Numbered from the stretch's first letter, positions 52,125 to 60,570 are shown. The stretch is 64,000 bases of DNA from Gemmobacter caeni (GCF_003054195.1 NZ_QBKP01000006.1:1-64000), one strand, 5' to 3'. Notes: generated from the letters alone by a model not told the origin. Made by a program: numbers and translations.

Positions 52125-52153
52125 GGCTTACGCCTGCGCCACGGGGGCGTCAA
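52125..52153 (-). promoter_or_regulatory. rnpB promoter inside the end of the amidase gene
   Basis: On the minus strand TTGACG (52148-52153), 17 bases, TAAGCC (52125-52130). The predicted start at about 52118 matches the 5' end of the RNase P fold. The TAA of the -10 box is the amidase stop codon. Confidence 0.65.
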
Positions 52154-52817
52154 CGGGAAAACGGGTAGCAAGGTCCATGACCATGGCCAGATCGGTGGCA
52201 TCCACCGGACCGGAGGCATTGGGCCGGAACCGCGCACGGAAGGCTGCCAACAGCACATCCTCGGCCGCATCCGGGTAGCCAAAGCCCCGCGCCGCCGCCA
52301 CGAAGGCGCCCGGTTCGGGGTCCGGTCCCGCCGTGGTTGCGGGCCAGACCGACAGACCGCGCGCAGCAAAGCGCTGCCAGTCGAAGTCCGGACCCGGGTC
52401 GGATTTGCGCGCGGGCGCCATGTCGCTGTGGCCGATGACCCGCTCAGGCGGAATCTGCCAGCGATGCATCAGATCGGCCAGCAACACCTCAAGAGCCGCC
52501 ATCTGCGCCTCGGGGAATGGCCCCGTGCCGGGATGATCCAGCTCGATCCCTATGGACCGCGAGTTCACATCGCTGGCGCCCCCCCAGGCCCCTGCCCCGG
52601 CATGCCAGGCGCGCAGCTCCTCGGGCACCAGCGCGATGACCTTACCCTGTTCCGAGATCAGGTAATGCGCCGAAACCTCGGCACCGGGGTCGCAAAGCCG
52701 GGCCTGCGCCTCGGCGCAACTGGCCATTGCGGTATAGTGCAGCACGATCAGATCGGGCTGTGCCCCGTTGCGGCGCGGGCCGCAATTCGGCGAGGGATGA
52801 TCGCCAAAGGCCAGCAT
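52128..52817 (-). CDS. N-acetylmuramoyl-L-alanine amidase, AmpD/AmiD type
   Basis: Zinc amidase that cleaves the lactyl-peptide bond in peptidoglycan or its recycling fragments. The 229 residues contain the zinc His in LIVLHYTAM, the block SAHYLISEQGKVIALV, GIELDHPG and the second His plus catalytic region VIGHSDMAPARKSDPGPDF. No signal peptide, which suits a cytoplasmic AmpD-type enzyme. The C-terminal 60 residues are a small helical extension. It ends only 10 bases before the rnpB start. Confidence 0.9.
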   Translation of the reverse strand: MLAFGDHPSPNCGPRRNGAQPDLIVLHYTAMASCAEAQARLCDPGAEVSAHYLISEQGKVIALVPEELRAWHAGAGAWGGASDVNSRSIGIELDHPGTGPFPEAQMAALEVLLADLMHRWQIPPERVIGHSDMAPARKSDPGPDFDWQRFAARGLSVWPATTAGPDPEPGAFVAAARGFGYPDAAEDVLLAAFRARFRPNASGPVDATDLAMVMDLATRFPVDAPVAQA

Positions 52818-52821
52818 CAGA

Positions 52822-53481
52822 TCAGTTCACCGCCGCGCGGAACGGCGCAGGGTTCCACGAACAGGCATAGCCATCGCCATCGGGATCAAGCCCCTTGCGG
52901 TCCTTCTCGGGTCCGCCCGCCTGAAGGAAAGCGATCTGCGCCTGATCCGAGGAGGAGAAGGCGGCACAGGCGCGGTCGGCGTTCTTCAGTTGCAGTGAGG
53001 ATCGCGGATACATCGGCGTGCCGACCGCATGCGAGGTGGACAGCGCGAACTGCACGATGTTCGGCCCGCTGGAACTTTTCTGCACCGGCAACGGCATGGT
53101 CACCGCCGGGGTCACGGGTTGCGGTGCGGGCGCCGGGGCAGCCACCGGAGCCGCGCCAATCATCGCGCCCTGCATCGGCTCGCTTCCGCCCGAGGCTCGG
53201 TCGATGGCCGCCCCCACACGCTCGGCCGAGAAGCCGGGCGAGGTTGCGGTGGTGGTGCCTCCCAAAGGCTGCCCCGCCGTCACGCCGCCCGGCATGATCG
53301 GCTGCGCGCCAGTCGCCACCATGGGGGTGCCGTTGTTCAGCGCCGCTTCGCGCCGCGCGGCATAGCTGCCGTAATCCTCAAATCCCACTCCGGCGCCGGA
53401 ATCCGGCACGGAAGGCCCACCGCAGGCCGAAAGAATCAGGACAGGGGCACAGAGGATCAGGGCAGGCAGCGAGCGGCGCAT
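52822..53481 (-). CDS. Lipoprotein with C-terminal excalibur-like calcium motif
   Basis: A 219-residue lipoprotein: signal and lipobox PALILCAPVLILSAC (Cys near 20), a Pro/Ala/Gly-rich middle, then a folded end RACAAFSSSDQAQIAFLQAG followed by GLDPDGDGYACSWNPAPF. The DPDGDGYAC core is the excalibur/EF-hand-like Ca2+ loop found in extracellular proteins. It precedes the amidase by four bases and may act in the same envelope process. Confidence 0.78.
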   Translation of the reverse strand: MRRSLPALILCAPVLILSACGGPSVPDSGAGVGFEDYGSYAARREAALNNGTPMVATGAQPIMPGGVTAGQPLGGTTTATSPGFSAERVGAAIDRASGGSEPMQGAMIGAAPVAAPAPAPQPVTPAVTMPLPVQKSSSGPNIVQFALSTSHAVGTPMYPRSSLQLKNADRACAAFSSSDQAQIAFLQAGGPEKDRKGLDPDGDGYACSWNPAPFRAAVN

Positions 53482-53502
53482 GGCATCCTTCCAGAAAGAC
53501 AG

Positions 53503-53522
53503 GACCGGCCCGAGGGGCCGGT
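53503..53522 (-). terminator. Hairpin after gatA
   Basis: GACCGGCC/GGCCGGTC stem with a 4-base loop, between the gatA stop and the lipoprotein start. No strong T-run on the minus strand (CTGTCTTTC), so it may be weak. Confidence 0.5.
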
Positions 53523-53542
53523 CGCAAAGATTTCGCGGTGGA

Positions 53543-55024
53543 TTACCACCATTTCCGGGGTTTTTCCACAAATCCCGCCGCACGTTCCAGCACATAGGCG
53601 TGATTGAGCAGATCGCCCTCTTCCCAGGGCCGCCCGATCAGTTGCAGACCCAGCGGCAAACCTTCGCGGTCCAGCCCCATCGGGACCGACACGCCCGGAA
53701 GGCCGGCAAGGTTCAGCGTCACGGTAAAGACGTCATTCAGATACATCTCCACCGGATTGGCGCTTTGCATCTCGCCCAGACCGAAGGCCGGGCTGGGCGT
53801 AGTGGGCGCGAGGATCGCATCCACCCCGGCGGCAAACGCCTGTTCGAAGTCGCGCTTGATCAGCGCACGCACCTTGCGGGCACGATTGTAGTAGGCGTCG
53901 TAGAAACCGGCTGACAGCACATAGGTGCCGATCATGATGCGGCGCTGCACCTCGGCGCCGAAGCCTTCGGCGCGGGTCTTTTCATACATCTCGGTGATGC
54001 CGTCGCCCGCCCCCAGCTTGGCACGGTGGCCATAGCGCACCCCGTCATAGCGGGCGAGGTTCGACGATGCCTCGGCCGGGGCGATGACGTAATAGGCGGG
54101 CAGCGCGTATTTTGCATGGGGCAGCGAGATGTCGACCACCTCGGCGCCCGCGTCGCGCAGCATGTCGGCACCCTTCTGCCACAGCGCCTCGATCTCCGGG
54201 CGCAGGCCCGGCAGGCGGTATTCGCGCGGAATGCCGATCTTCTTGCCGCGGATATCGCCGGTCAGCGCCGCCTCGAAATCCGGCACAGCCAGATCGGCAC
54301 TGGTCGAATCCTTCGGGTCGTGCCCCGACATCGCGCCCAGCAGGATCGCGGCGTCACGCACCGATTTGGTCATCGGCCCAGCCTGATCCAGCGACGAGGC
54401 ATAAGCGATGATGCCCCAGCGGCTGACACGGCCATAGGTCGGCTTGATGCCGACGATACCACAGAAAGCGGCGGGCTGACGGATCGAGCCGCCGGTATCC
54501 GTGCCGGTGGCCGCGATGCACAGATCGGCCGCGACGGCGCTGGCCGAACCACCGGACGAGCCGCCCGGCGAAAGCTCGCGGTCATCAACCCGCCATGGGT
54601 TCACCGCAGGCCCATAGCAGGAGGATTCGTTGGACGAGCCCATGGCGAATTCGTCCATGTTCAGCTTGCCCAGCATCACCGCACCCGCATCGAACAGCTT
54701 GGTGGTGACGGTGGATTCGTATTCCGGCCTGAAGCCTTTCAGGATGTTCGACGCAGCCTGTGAAGGCACGCCCTTGGTGCAGAACAGATCCTTGATGCCC
54801 AGCGGGATGCCGCACAGATCGGGCGCCCCGCCCGCCTTCAGCCGCGCGTCCGCAGCACGCGCCTGATCCAGCGCCATTTCCGGCGTCTTGTGGACATAGG
54901 CGCCCAGCGCATCGCCCGCATCCATCGCGGTCAGACAGGCCATCGTCAGGTCGGTCGCAGACAGATCCCCCTTGCGCAGCGCATCGCGCGCATCGGCAAG
55001 CGTCAGTTCGTTGGCGTTCGTCAT
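53543..55024 (-). CDS. gatA: Aspartyl/glutamyl-tRNA amidotransferase subunit A
   Basis: Glutaminase subunit of GatCAB, which corrects Glu-tRNA(Gln) and Asp-tRNA(Asn). The 493 residues contain the amidase catalytic set: Lys78 ([14 protein letters not shown]), cis-Ser156 ([16 protein letters not shown]) and nucleophile Ser180 ([14 protein letters not shown]). The start overlaps the gatC stop by 4 bases. gatB is not in this window. Confidence 0.97.
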   Translation of the reverse strand: MTNANELTLADARDALRKGDLSATDLTMACLTAMDAGDALGAYVHKTPEMALDQARAADARLKAGGAPDLCGIPLGIKDLFCTKGVPSQAASNILKGFRPEYESTVTTKLFDAGAVMLGKLNMDEFAMGSSNESSCYGPAVNPWRVDDRELSPGGSSGGSASAVAADLCIAATGTDTGGSIRQPAAFCGIVGIKPTYGRVSRWGIIAYASSLDQAGPMTKSVRDAAILLGAMSGHDPKDSTSADLAVPDFEAALTGDIRGKKIGIPREYRLPGLRPEIEALWQKGADMLRDAGAEVVDISLPHAKYALPAYYVIAPAEASSNLARYDGVRYGHRAKLGAGDGITEMYEKTRAEGFGAEVQRRIMIGTYVLSAGFYDAYYNRARKVRALIKRDFEQAFAAGVDAILAPTTPSPAFGLGEMQSANPVEMYLNDVFTVTLNLAGLPGVSVPMGLDREGLPLGLQLIGRPWEEGDLLNHAYVLERAAGFVEKPRKWW

Positions 55025-55308
55025 TCCACCACCTTCGGCACGGCAAAGAAACCCTCACGGGCATCGGGGGCGTTCTTCAGAACCAGCTCCTGGATATTGC
55101 CATCCGTCACCACATCGGCGCGGCGCTTCAGGCGCATCGGCGTGACCGAGGTCATCGGCTCCACCCCAGTCACGTCGACCTCGTTGAGCTGCTCCATGAA
55201 GCCGAGGATATTCGAAAGCTCCCCGGCCAGTGCCGGCAGGTCGCTTTCATCCACCTGGATACGGGCGAGTTTCGCCACCCGCCGCGCGGTTTCAACGTCG
55301 ATCGACAT
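55021..55308 (-). CDS. gatC: Aspartyl/glutamyl-tRNA amidotransferase subunit C
   Basis: A 95-residue GatC, the belt that holds GatA and GatB together: [20 protein letters not shown], then [20 protein letters not shown] and the end [15 protein letters not shown] 55308 follows GGGAGAT. Its stop overlaps the gatA start, giving translational coupling. Confidence 0.96.
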   Translation of the reverse strand: MSIDVETARRVAKLARIQVDESDLPALAGELSNILGFMEQLNEVDVTGVEPMTSVTPMRLKRRADVVTDGNIQELVLKNAPDAREGFFAVPKVVE

Positions 55309-55377
55309 TGCCCGATCTCCCTTCGCATCTTTGCCCACCGTTTAACGGGGCCGGGGCAGGCGCGCAAGGCGCAGGGG

Positions 55378-56274
55378 TCAGACCAGGATGGTATCCTCGC
55401 TGGCCAGCAGGTCGGCCAGATCAATCCCCCGCAGAAGGATGCTGGCCTGCCGGATCGTCAACAGCGTGCCATTGTCCACCTGCTCCGGCCGGAGTTGCGC
55501 ATTGCCGATCATGTCGATCACATCGACCCCGATCACGAAATCCATGACGACATCACGACCACCCCCCGCACGCAGCACGAAAGTATCGGCCCCGGCCCCG
55601 CCTTTCAGCACGTCATTGCCGGAGCCCCCTTCCAGCCGGTCGCGCCCGGCGCCGCCCTCCAGCCGGTCCCTGCCACTGCCACCGATCAGCGTATCATGCC
55701 CGCTCCCGCCAAAAACCGTATCCCGGCCCGCGCCAGCCCGTGCCACATCATTGCCGGCGCCCAGGCTGATGCGGTTGTCGCCCGAAAGATCCAGCTGCGC
55801 GAAAGCCGAAAACAGGGAACGGTCGAAACGATCATTGGCCCGCGTCCCGTCGATCCGCAGGTCATCCTGCCCCAGCAGAAGCCGCGCCAGCCCGGCGCCG
55901 TCCTCGCTGTTGACAATGGACAACACCACATCCGCCGGATCAACCGACAGGCCATCAAAGCTGATGATACTCCGCCCGCTGAGCGCCGAAACCAGTTCGA
56001 TGGCCTTGACCGAACCGGGGGCCTGGTTCGACAGGGCCTGCAAACCGCCCTTGTCGGCATCAAACCGGGTTGCCGTGCTGAACCGGCCGGTAATCTTCAG
56101 GTCGAACAGGCCGTCGCGGTCATAGGTCCATTCCCGCAAGCCGCCCTCCAGCACCTGCTCCGACGGCGCGGGCACATTCGGCCGCTCGCCCGTGCGTTCC
56201 AGGATGAATTGCATATCGTCGAAAAGACCCGCGAGCTTGCGGCCAAAAGACGCCGCGAAGGAAAGTCTGGGCAT
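55378..56274 (-). CDS. Short RTX (hemolysin-type calcium-binding) protein
   Basis: A 298-residue protein. Residues about 170-236 hold seven GGxGxDxxx-type nonapeptides (GAGNDVARAG, GSGHDTLIGG, GSGRDRLEGG, GAGRDRLEGG, GSGNDVLKGG, GAGADTFVLR), forming a Ca2+-binding beta roll. The first 165 residues and the last 60 (VIGVDVIDMIGNAQLRPEQV) are less familiar; the end could be a type I secretion signal, as there is no N-terminal signal peptide. No type I secretion genes are adjacent. Confidence 0.85.
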   Translation of the reverse strand: MPRLSFAASFGRKLAGLFDDMQFILERTGERPNVPAPSEQVLEGGLREWTYDRDGLFDLKITGRFSTATRFDADKGGLQALSNQAPGSVKAIELVSALSGRSIISFDGLSVDPADVVLSIVNSEDGAGLARLLLGQDDLRIDGTRANDRFDRSLFSAFAQLDLSGDNRISLGAGNDVARAGAGRDTVFGGSGHDTLIGGSGRDRLEGGAGRDRLEGGSGNDVLKGGAGADTFVLRAGGGRDVVMDFVIGVDVIDMIGNAQLRPEQVDNGTLLTIRQASILLRGIDLADLLASEDTILV

Positions 56275-56405
56275 GAAATCTCTCCATCAGCTTCAAAATT
56301 GCTTGGCCCCGAAAAGTTAAACCCAAACACAGCTTCGGGCAACGAAACTTGCCAGCGCGGCCGCAAACGCCCACATTCGGACAGATAGAAGAAAGGACCA
56401 TCCCC

Positions 56406-57101
56406 ATGAAGATCATCTGGCTCGGCCATTCCGGTTTCCGCATCGAGATCGAGGACGCGGTGCTCCTGATCGACCCCTGGCTGACCGGCAATCCGGTCTT
56501 TCCCGCCGACCGCCGGGCCGAGGCGCTGGCAGGGGCCACCCATATCCTGCTGACCCATGCCCATGGCGACCATGCCGCTGATACCGCTACGCTGGGAGCC
56601 GAGCTTGGCATCCCGGTCGCCTGTATCCACGAAGTTTCCGAATGGCTGAATGCCGATGGCAAGGTGCAGACCATCGGCTTCGGCAAGGGTGGCACCATCC
56701 GCCTCAGCGGCGCAGCGGTGACCATGGTCAACGCCACCCATTCCGCCTCCATCGACTTCAAGACCGGCGGTTTGCAGCCCGCAGGCTCCGCCGCCGGTTT
56801 CATGATCGCGGGCGAGGGCCATACGATCTATGTCTCGGGCGATACCGACATCATGGCCGACATGGACTGGATGGGCGACTACCACAAACCCGACATCGGG
56901 ATCCTGTCCTGCGGCGGCCATTATACGATGGACATGGCCCGCGCGGCCTATGCGGCCCGGCGCTATTTCAACTTCACGACCGTGATCCCCTGCCATTACA
57001 AGACCTTCCCGATCCTTGCGCAGGATGCGGCACCGCTGATCGAAGGGCTGCCCGGCGTGCAGGTGATCGAGCCGCAGGTGATGACGCCCATCATCCTCTG
57101 A
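56406..57101 (+). CDS. UPF0173 metallo-beta-lactamase-fold hydrolase
   Basis: A 231-residue metal-dependent hydrolase. The fold signature is HILLTHAHGDHAAD (HxHxDH) near residue 55, with later ligands in TMVNATHSASIDF, YVSGDTD and VIPCHYKTFPIL. The start MKIIWLGHSGFRIEIEDAVL is the UPF0173 family start; ATG 56406 is chosen for this. The substrate is unknown. Stand-alone gene ending at a hairpin. Confidence 0.92.
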   Translation: MKIIWLGHSGFRIEIEDAVLLIDPWLTGNPVFPADRRAEALAGATHILLTHAHGDHAADTATLGAELGIPVACIHEVSEWLNADGKVQTIGFGKGGTIRLSGAAVTMVNATHSASIDFKTGGLQPAGSAAGFMIAGEGHTIYVSGDTDIMADMDWMGDYHKPDIGILSCGGHYTMDMARAAYAARRYFNFTTVIPCHYKTFPILAQDAAPLIEGLPGVQVIEPQVMTPIIL

Positions 57102-57108
57102 CCCCGGC

Positions 57109-57127
57109 GGCGCCCCGACGGGGCGCC
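57109..57127. terminator. Hairpin between converging UPF0173 and DsrE genes
   Basis: 8-bp stem GGCGCCCC/GGGGCGCC with a 3-base loop; followed by CCGTTTC on the plus strand. Confidence 0.65.
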
Positions 57128-57132
57128 CCGTT

Positions 57133-57591
57133 TCAGGGCTTCAGATAGGCATAGCCCTCGTATTGCAACTCCATCAGCCGCACCGCCCCGGAGGGCACCA
57201 CCTGCGCATCCTCCAGCAGGGGCACGTCCTTGTTGGTCCTCTGCCTGATGGATTCCACCGTGTTCAGACAGGCGGAAAAGGTCAGGTTCTCGTGCTGCAA
57301 GGCCAGATCCCCCACGCGTGAGGCGACCGGCGAAATATCCGACCGCAGCATGGTCAGCCCCGGCCCGTAGGTCACGATCTCGACTACAGCCTCTTTGCCA
57401 AGCGCCTGATAATGCGCGATGATATTGACGGCATTGTTCAGCGCCATGTTCATCACAGCCGGATCGTCCTGATCGACATGGATCGCCACTTTCGGCACTT
57501 CGGGAACCTCCGCCTTCGCGCCGTGCGCCACAGGTGTAAACGCCAGAACCGCCGCCACGGCCAGACCGCGCAGCCCTTGCATGAAACGCAT
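57133..57591 (-). CDS. Periplasmic DsrE-family protein
   Basis: A 152-residue protein with a signal peptide (MQGLRGLAVAAVLAFTPVAH, cleavage near HGA-KA) and a DsrE-like alpha/beta core: VPKVAIHVDQDDPAVMNMAL, NIIAHYQALGKEAVVEIVTY and the Cys-containing ENLTFSACLNTVESIRQR. DsrE relatives handle sulfur or persulfide; the single Cys could be a persulfide carrier. The ATG at 57591 follows GGGAGGAT. A SqrR/BigR-like palindrome sits 22 bases upstream, which supports a sulfide-related role. Confidence 0.82.
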   Translation of the reverse strand: MRFMQGLRGLAVAAVLAFTPVAHGAKAEVPEVPKVAIHVDQDDPAVMNMALNNAVNIIAHYQALGKEAVVEIVTYGPGLTMLRSDISPVASRVGDLALQHENLTFSACLNTVESIRQRTNKDVPLLEDAQVVPSGAVRLMELQYEGYAYLKP

Positions 57592-57613
57592 CCCATCCTC
57601 CCTTATGAGATTT

Positions 57614-57627
57614 TTCATATATATGAA
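57614..57627. promoter_or_regulatory. SqrR/BigR-like palindromic operator before the DsrE gene
   Basis: Perfect palindrome TTCATATATATGAA. Read on the minus strand it is ATTC-N8-GAAA, one base from the ATTC-N8-GAAT pattern reported for the persulfide-sensing repressor SqrR of Rhodobacter. The only AT-rich stretch in this neighbourhood. Confidence 0.55.
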
Positions 57628-57660
57628 TATTGCGTTCATCCAGGCCGCGAGACAAGCCAT

Positions 57661-58122
57661 TTACGCATTGCCTCGCCGCTGCGCGAAGAATGTCCGCAAC
57701 AACCCCTCCGCCTCGGCCCCGGCAATCCCGTCATAAACCTCGGGCACATGGTGGCATTGCGGATGCGCAAAGACCCGCGCACCCACCGCCACGCCCCCGC
57801 TTTTCGGATCAGCGGCGCCATAATACAGCCGCGCGATACGTGCCGCCGAAATCGCAGCAGCACACATCGGACAAGGCTCCAGCGTGACGTAGAGGTCATA
57901 CCCCGTCAGCCGCTCCTGCTCCAGGGCGGCACAGGCAGCGCGGATCGCCAGAATCTCGGCATGGGCGGTCGGGTCACACAGTTCGCGCGTCCGGTTCCCT
58001 GCCCGCGCCACCACCCTCCCCGAAGGCGCAACGACAACGGCCCCCACCGGCACTTCGCCCCGGTCACCCGCCGCGCGCGCCTCTGCCAGCGCCAGATCCA
58101 TATACGACCGGAATCCGCTCAC
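57661..58122 (-). CDS. tadA: tRNA-specific adenosine deaminase
   Basis: Makes inosine at the wobble position of tRNA-Arg(ACG). The 153 residues show the zinc site and proton shuttle: His54 and Glu56 in PTAHAEILAI, Cys84 and Cys87 in LEPCPMCAAA. The N-terminal GEVPVGAVVVAPSGRVVARA and the C-terminal LLRTFFAQRR are typical. Divergent from rluB. Confidence 0.95.
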   Translation of the reverse strand: MSGFRSYMDLALAEARAAGDRGEVPVGAVVVAPSGRVVARAGNRTRELCDPTAHAEILAIRAACAALEQERLTGYDLYVTLEPCPMCAAAISAARIARLYYGAADPKSGGVAVGARVFAHPQCHHVPEVYDGIAGAEAEGLLRTFFAQRRGNA

Positions 58123-58163
58123 CGTTGCCCTTTCCCCTGCAAACCCGTAATTTGCACCTTGCA

Positions 58164-58201
58164 GAAATACTCTCGGGGGTCCGGGGGCAGACAGCCCCCG
58201 G
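58164..58201. repeat. AAATACTC-associated GC-rich hairpin
   Basis: AAATACTC (58165-58172), the same octamer that closes repeat copies A and B, is followed by TCGGGGGT and a hairpin CCGGGGGC-AGACA-GCCCCCGG (58181-58201). Possibly a third, diverged member of the same intergenic element family. Confidence 0.5.
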
Positions 58202-58241
58202 GGCCGCCGCCCCTCGCCTCCTCCTACATGCCGGGAAACCC

Positions 58242-59372
58242 ATGTCAGAACAAGCCAGGCCCAAAGCGCCGAAATCCGCGGCCCAGAAACCGGCGTCCGG
58301 GAAACCGGCCCCCGAAGGCGAGCGTATCGCCAAGGTGCTGTCGCGCGCAGGCGTCGCCTCGCGGCGCGAGGCGGAACGGATGATCGAGGCTGGCGAGGTC
58401 AAGGTGAACGGCAAGGTCATCACCTCGCCCGCCCTGAACGTGACCGCGAAGGACCGCATCACCGTGCGGGGTGAGCCGCTGGCCGAAAAACAACCCGCCC
58501 GGCTCTGGCTTTACTACAAGCCCGAGGGGCTGGTCACCTCGGCCGCGGATGAAAAGGGCCGCGACACGGTGTTCGACCATCTGCCGGAAGAAATGCCGCG
58601 CGTCATGTCTGTCGGGCGGCTCGACCTCAATTCCGAGGGGCTCTTGCTGCTGACCAACGATGGCGGGCTGAAGCGGCAGCTGGAACTGCCTTCAACCGGC
58701 TGGCTGCGCAAATACCGGGTCCGGGTCCATGGCAACCCGACCGACGCGGATTTTGAACCGCTCCGCAAGGGGATCGAGGTCGAGGGTGAACGCTTTCAGC
58801 CCATGCAGGTGACGCTTGACCGCGTTCAGGGGGCGAATGCCTGGGCCACCGTCGGCCTGCGCGAGGGCAAGAACCGCGAGATCCGCCGTGCCATGTCGGC
58901 CATCGGGCTGACGGTGAACCGGCTGATCCGGGTTTCTTATGGCCCGTTCCGCCTGAACGAGCTGCAACCCGGCGAGGTCGCCGAGGTGAAAGGCCGCATC
59001 CTGCGCGATCAGCTGGGCTTTGATCCCGACGGCGGCGAGGATCTCGCGATGCCCGAAAGGCCCCGCGCGAAACCCGCGCCCCGCCGCGAAGGGGCGGCGA
59101 AGGCCCCGGCAAAACCCACGCCACGATCCGCCGCCAAACCCGGCACCGCCGCCGCACGGCTGGCGCGATCCGCCGATCAGTGGCTGGATGGAGCAGAGGT
59201 GCGGGCGATCCGCGCCGGGAAGGCCGCGCCCGGCAAATCAGCAGCAGGCAAACCCCGTGCCACACGCCCCGAAGCCGGTGCCTCTGCCGAAGGTGGCGCC
59301 GCGCGCAAACCCGGCCCCACCCGCAGCGGCCCGCCGTCAGGCAAACCCCGCCCCCCGCGCAGCCGGGGCTGA
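58242..59372 (+). CDS. rluB: 23S rRNA pseudouridine synthase, RluB type
   Basis: A 376-residue enzyme. S4 domain at about 27-75 (ERIAKVLSRAGVASRREAER), then the catalytic domain with Asp128 in SVGRLDLNSEGLLLLTNDGG and GKNREIRRAMSAIGLTVNRL. From about residue 270 a disordered Lys/Arg/Pro/Ala tail (APRREGAAKAPAKPTPRSAA and similar) follows, probably for RNA contact. ATG 58242 is chosen because it begins right before the basic linker; a longer frame from 58125 crosses the hairpin repeat. Confidence 0.93.
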   Translation: MSEQARPKAPKSAAQKPASGKPAPEGERIAKVLSRAGVASRREAERMIEAGEVKVNGKVITSPALNVTAKDRITVRGEPLAEKQPARLWLYYKPEGLVTSAADEKGRDTVFDHLPEEMPRVMSVGRLDLNSEGLLLLTNDGGLKRQLELPSTGWLRKYRVRVHGNPTDADFEPLRKGIEVEGERFQPMQVTLDRVQGANAWATVGLREGKNREIRRAMSAIGLTVNRLIRVSYGPFRLNELQPGEVAEVKGRILRDQLGFDPDGGEDLAMPERPRAKPAPRREGAAKAPAKPTPRSAAKPGTAAARLARSADQWLDGAEVRAIRAGKAAPGKSAAGKPRATRPEAGASAEGGAARKPGPTRSGPPSGKPRPPRSRG

Positions 59373-59436
59373 CCGGCAGGGGATCAAGGGGGAATTTCGT
59401 GCAGCCGCAGCACTGGAATGCAGGCCCAGCCTTCCC

Positions 59437-59466
59437 TATAATCAGTAGCGTGGCGCCCGCCACGCT
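59437..59466 (+). promoter_or_regulatory. -10 box plus inverted repeat at the start of the XpaC-TelA operon
   Basis: Exact TATAAT at 59437-59442, with only a weak -35. Four bases later the perfect inverted repeat AGCGTGGC-GCCC-GCCACGCT (59447-59466) covers the predicted transcription start (about 59449). It could be a repressor operator or a 5' stabilising hairpin. Confidence 0.6.
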
Positions 59467-59492
59467 GGCTTGACCCTGCCCCCGGAGGCCCG

Positions 59493-59576
59493 ATGCCCGC
59501 ATCCGCCATCCAAAGCTTCAGCTTCATCCTGTTGATGGCGCTTGTGCTTTATGTCGCATTTGCCGGAGGCGCCTGA
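59493..59576 (+). CDS. Putative 27-residue membrane microprotein
   Basis: ATG at 59493 with GGAGG six bases upstream. The product begins MPASAIQSF and consists mostly of one hydrophobic span, SFILLMALVLYVAFAGGA. Its TGA at 59574-59576 is one base from the xpaC ATG at 59578, and its last codons contain the xpaC ribosome site GGAGG, so the two would be coupled. I do not know a family. It may instead be a leader peptide. Confidence 0.5.
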   Translation: MPASAIQSFSFILLMALVLYVAFAGGA

Positions 59577-59577
59577 G

Positions 59578-60486
59578 ATGGCGCTGCGTTTCGGTGGCAA
59601 ATATTCCCCGACCGGCGAGGTGCAGCGCGATCACGCCGCCGCCCCGCCGCAACAGCCCGCCAATCCGTTCGACAGCCGCCGCCCGGTGCGGGCCGGCGCG
59701 CGCTCGAACCTTCTGTTCGCGGTGCCGGTGATCTTTGCCTTCCAGGCTTTCCGCGCCGATCCGGCCGGGCTGGTGTTCGGCCTTGCCGCGACCGGGTTCA
59801 GCCTCGGCGCGGCCTGGCTGACGCGGGAAGGCATCCGCGCGCAGGAGGCCTATGACCAGCGCCGCGTCGCCAAACGCCCCGCCTTCCCGCGCAAGATCGC
59901 AGGCGCCGTGCTGACCGGGCTTGGCCTTGCCGCCGCAGGTATGATGACCACCGGCGCACCGCTGCTGGCAGTCGTGTTCGGCGTCATCGGCACTGCGCTG
60001 CATCTGGGCGCCTTCGGGCTTGACCCGCTGCGGGATAAAGGCGCCGAGGGGATCGATGCCTTCCAGACAGAACGCGTCGCCCGCGCCGTGGACGAGGCCG
60101 AGGCCTATCTGGCAGCCATGAAAGACGCGATCCTGCGCGCCCGCGACCGCGCACTGGAAGCGCGGGTGGATCGTTTCACAGCCGCTGCGCGCCAGTTGTT
60201 CCGCATGGTCGAAAACGATCCCGGTGACCTGTCCGCCGCGCGCAAATACATGACCGTCTATCTGATGGGCGCGCGCGATGCGACGGTGCGCTTTGCCGAT
60301 CTTTACGCGCAGAACCGCGACCCGAAGGCGCGCGGCGATTACGAGGCGCTTCTGGCGGATCTTGAAACCAATTTCGCGGGCCGCACCAAGGCTTTGCTGG
60401 CAAATGACGCAAACGCACTGGATGTCGAGATTCAGGTGCTGCGCGAGAGGCTGGAGTACGAGACGCCCAAAGCGGACCGCGCCTGA
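59578..60486 (+). CDS. xpaC: XpaC-family protein (5-bromo-4-chloroindolyl phosphate hydrolysis family)
   Basis: A 302-residue protein. After a polar N-terminus come paired hydrophobic segments at about 44-80 (NLLFAVPVIFAFQAFRADPA, LVFGLAATGFSLGAAW) and 107-145 (GAVLTGLGLAAAGMMTTGAP), then a helical domain (DEAEAYLAAMKDAILRARDR, GARDATVRFADLYAQN). In Bacillus xpaC is co-transcribed with the telA homologue yaaN; the biochemical role is unknown. telA follows here too. Confidence 0.85.
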   Translation: MALRFGGKYSPTGEVQRDHAAAPPQQPANPFDSRRPVRAGARSNLLFAVPVIFAFQAFRADPAGLVFGLAATGFSLGAAWLTREGIRAQEAYDQRRVAKRPAFPRKIAGAVLTGLGLAAAGMMTTGAPLLAVVFGVIGTALHLGAFGLDPLRDKGAEGIDAFQTERVARAVDEAEAYLAAMKDAILRARDRALEARVDRFTAAARQLFRMVENDPGDLSAARKYMTVYLMGARDATVRFADLYAQNRDPKARGDYEALLADLETNFAGRTKALLANDANALDVEIQVLRERLEYETPKADRA

Positions 60487-60570
60487 CGCAAGACCGTTGA
60501 GAAGCCGCGGCACCCTCCGTATAACCGCCACAGTAGCCCGTATCACCGTTTCAAACCCCGTGAGGCCAGA

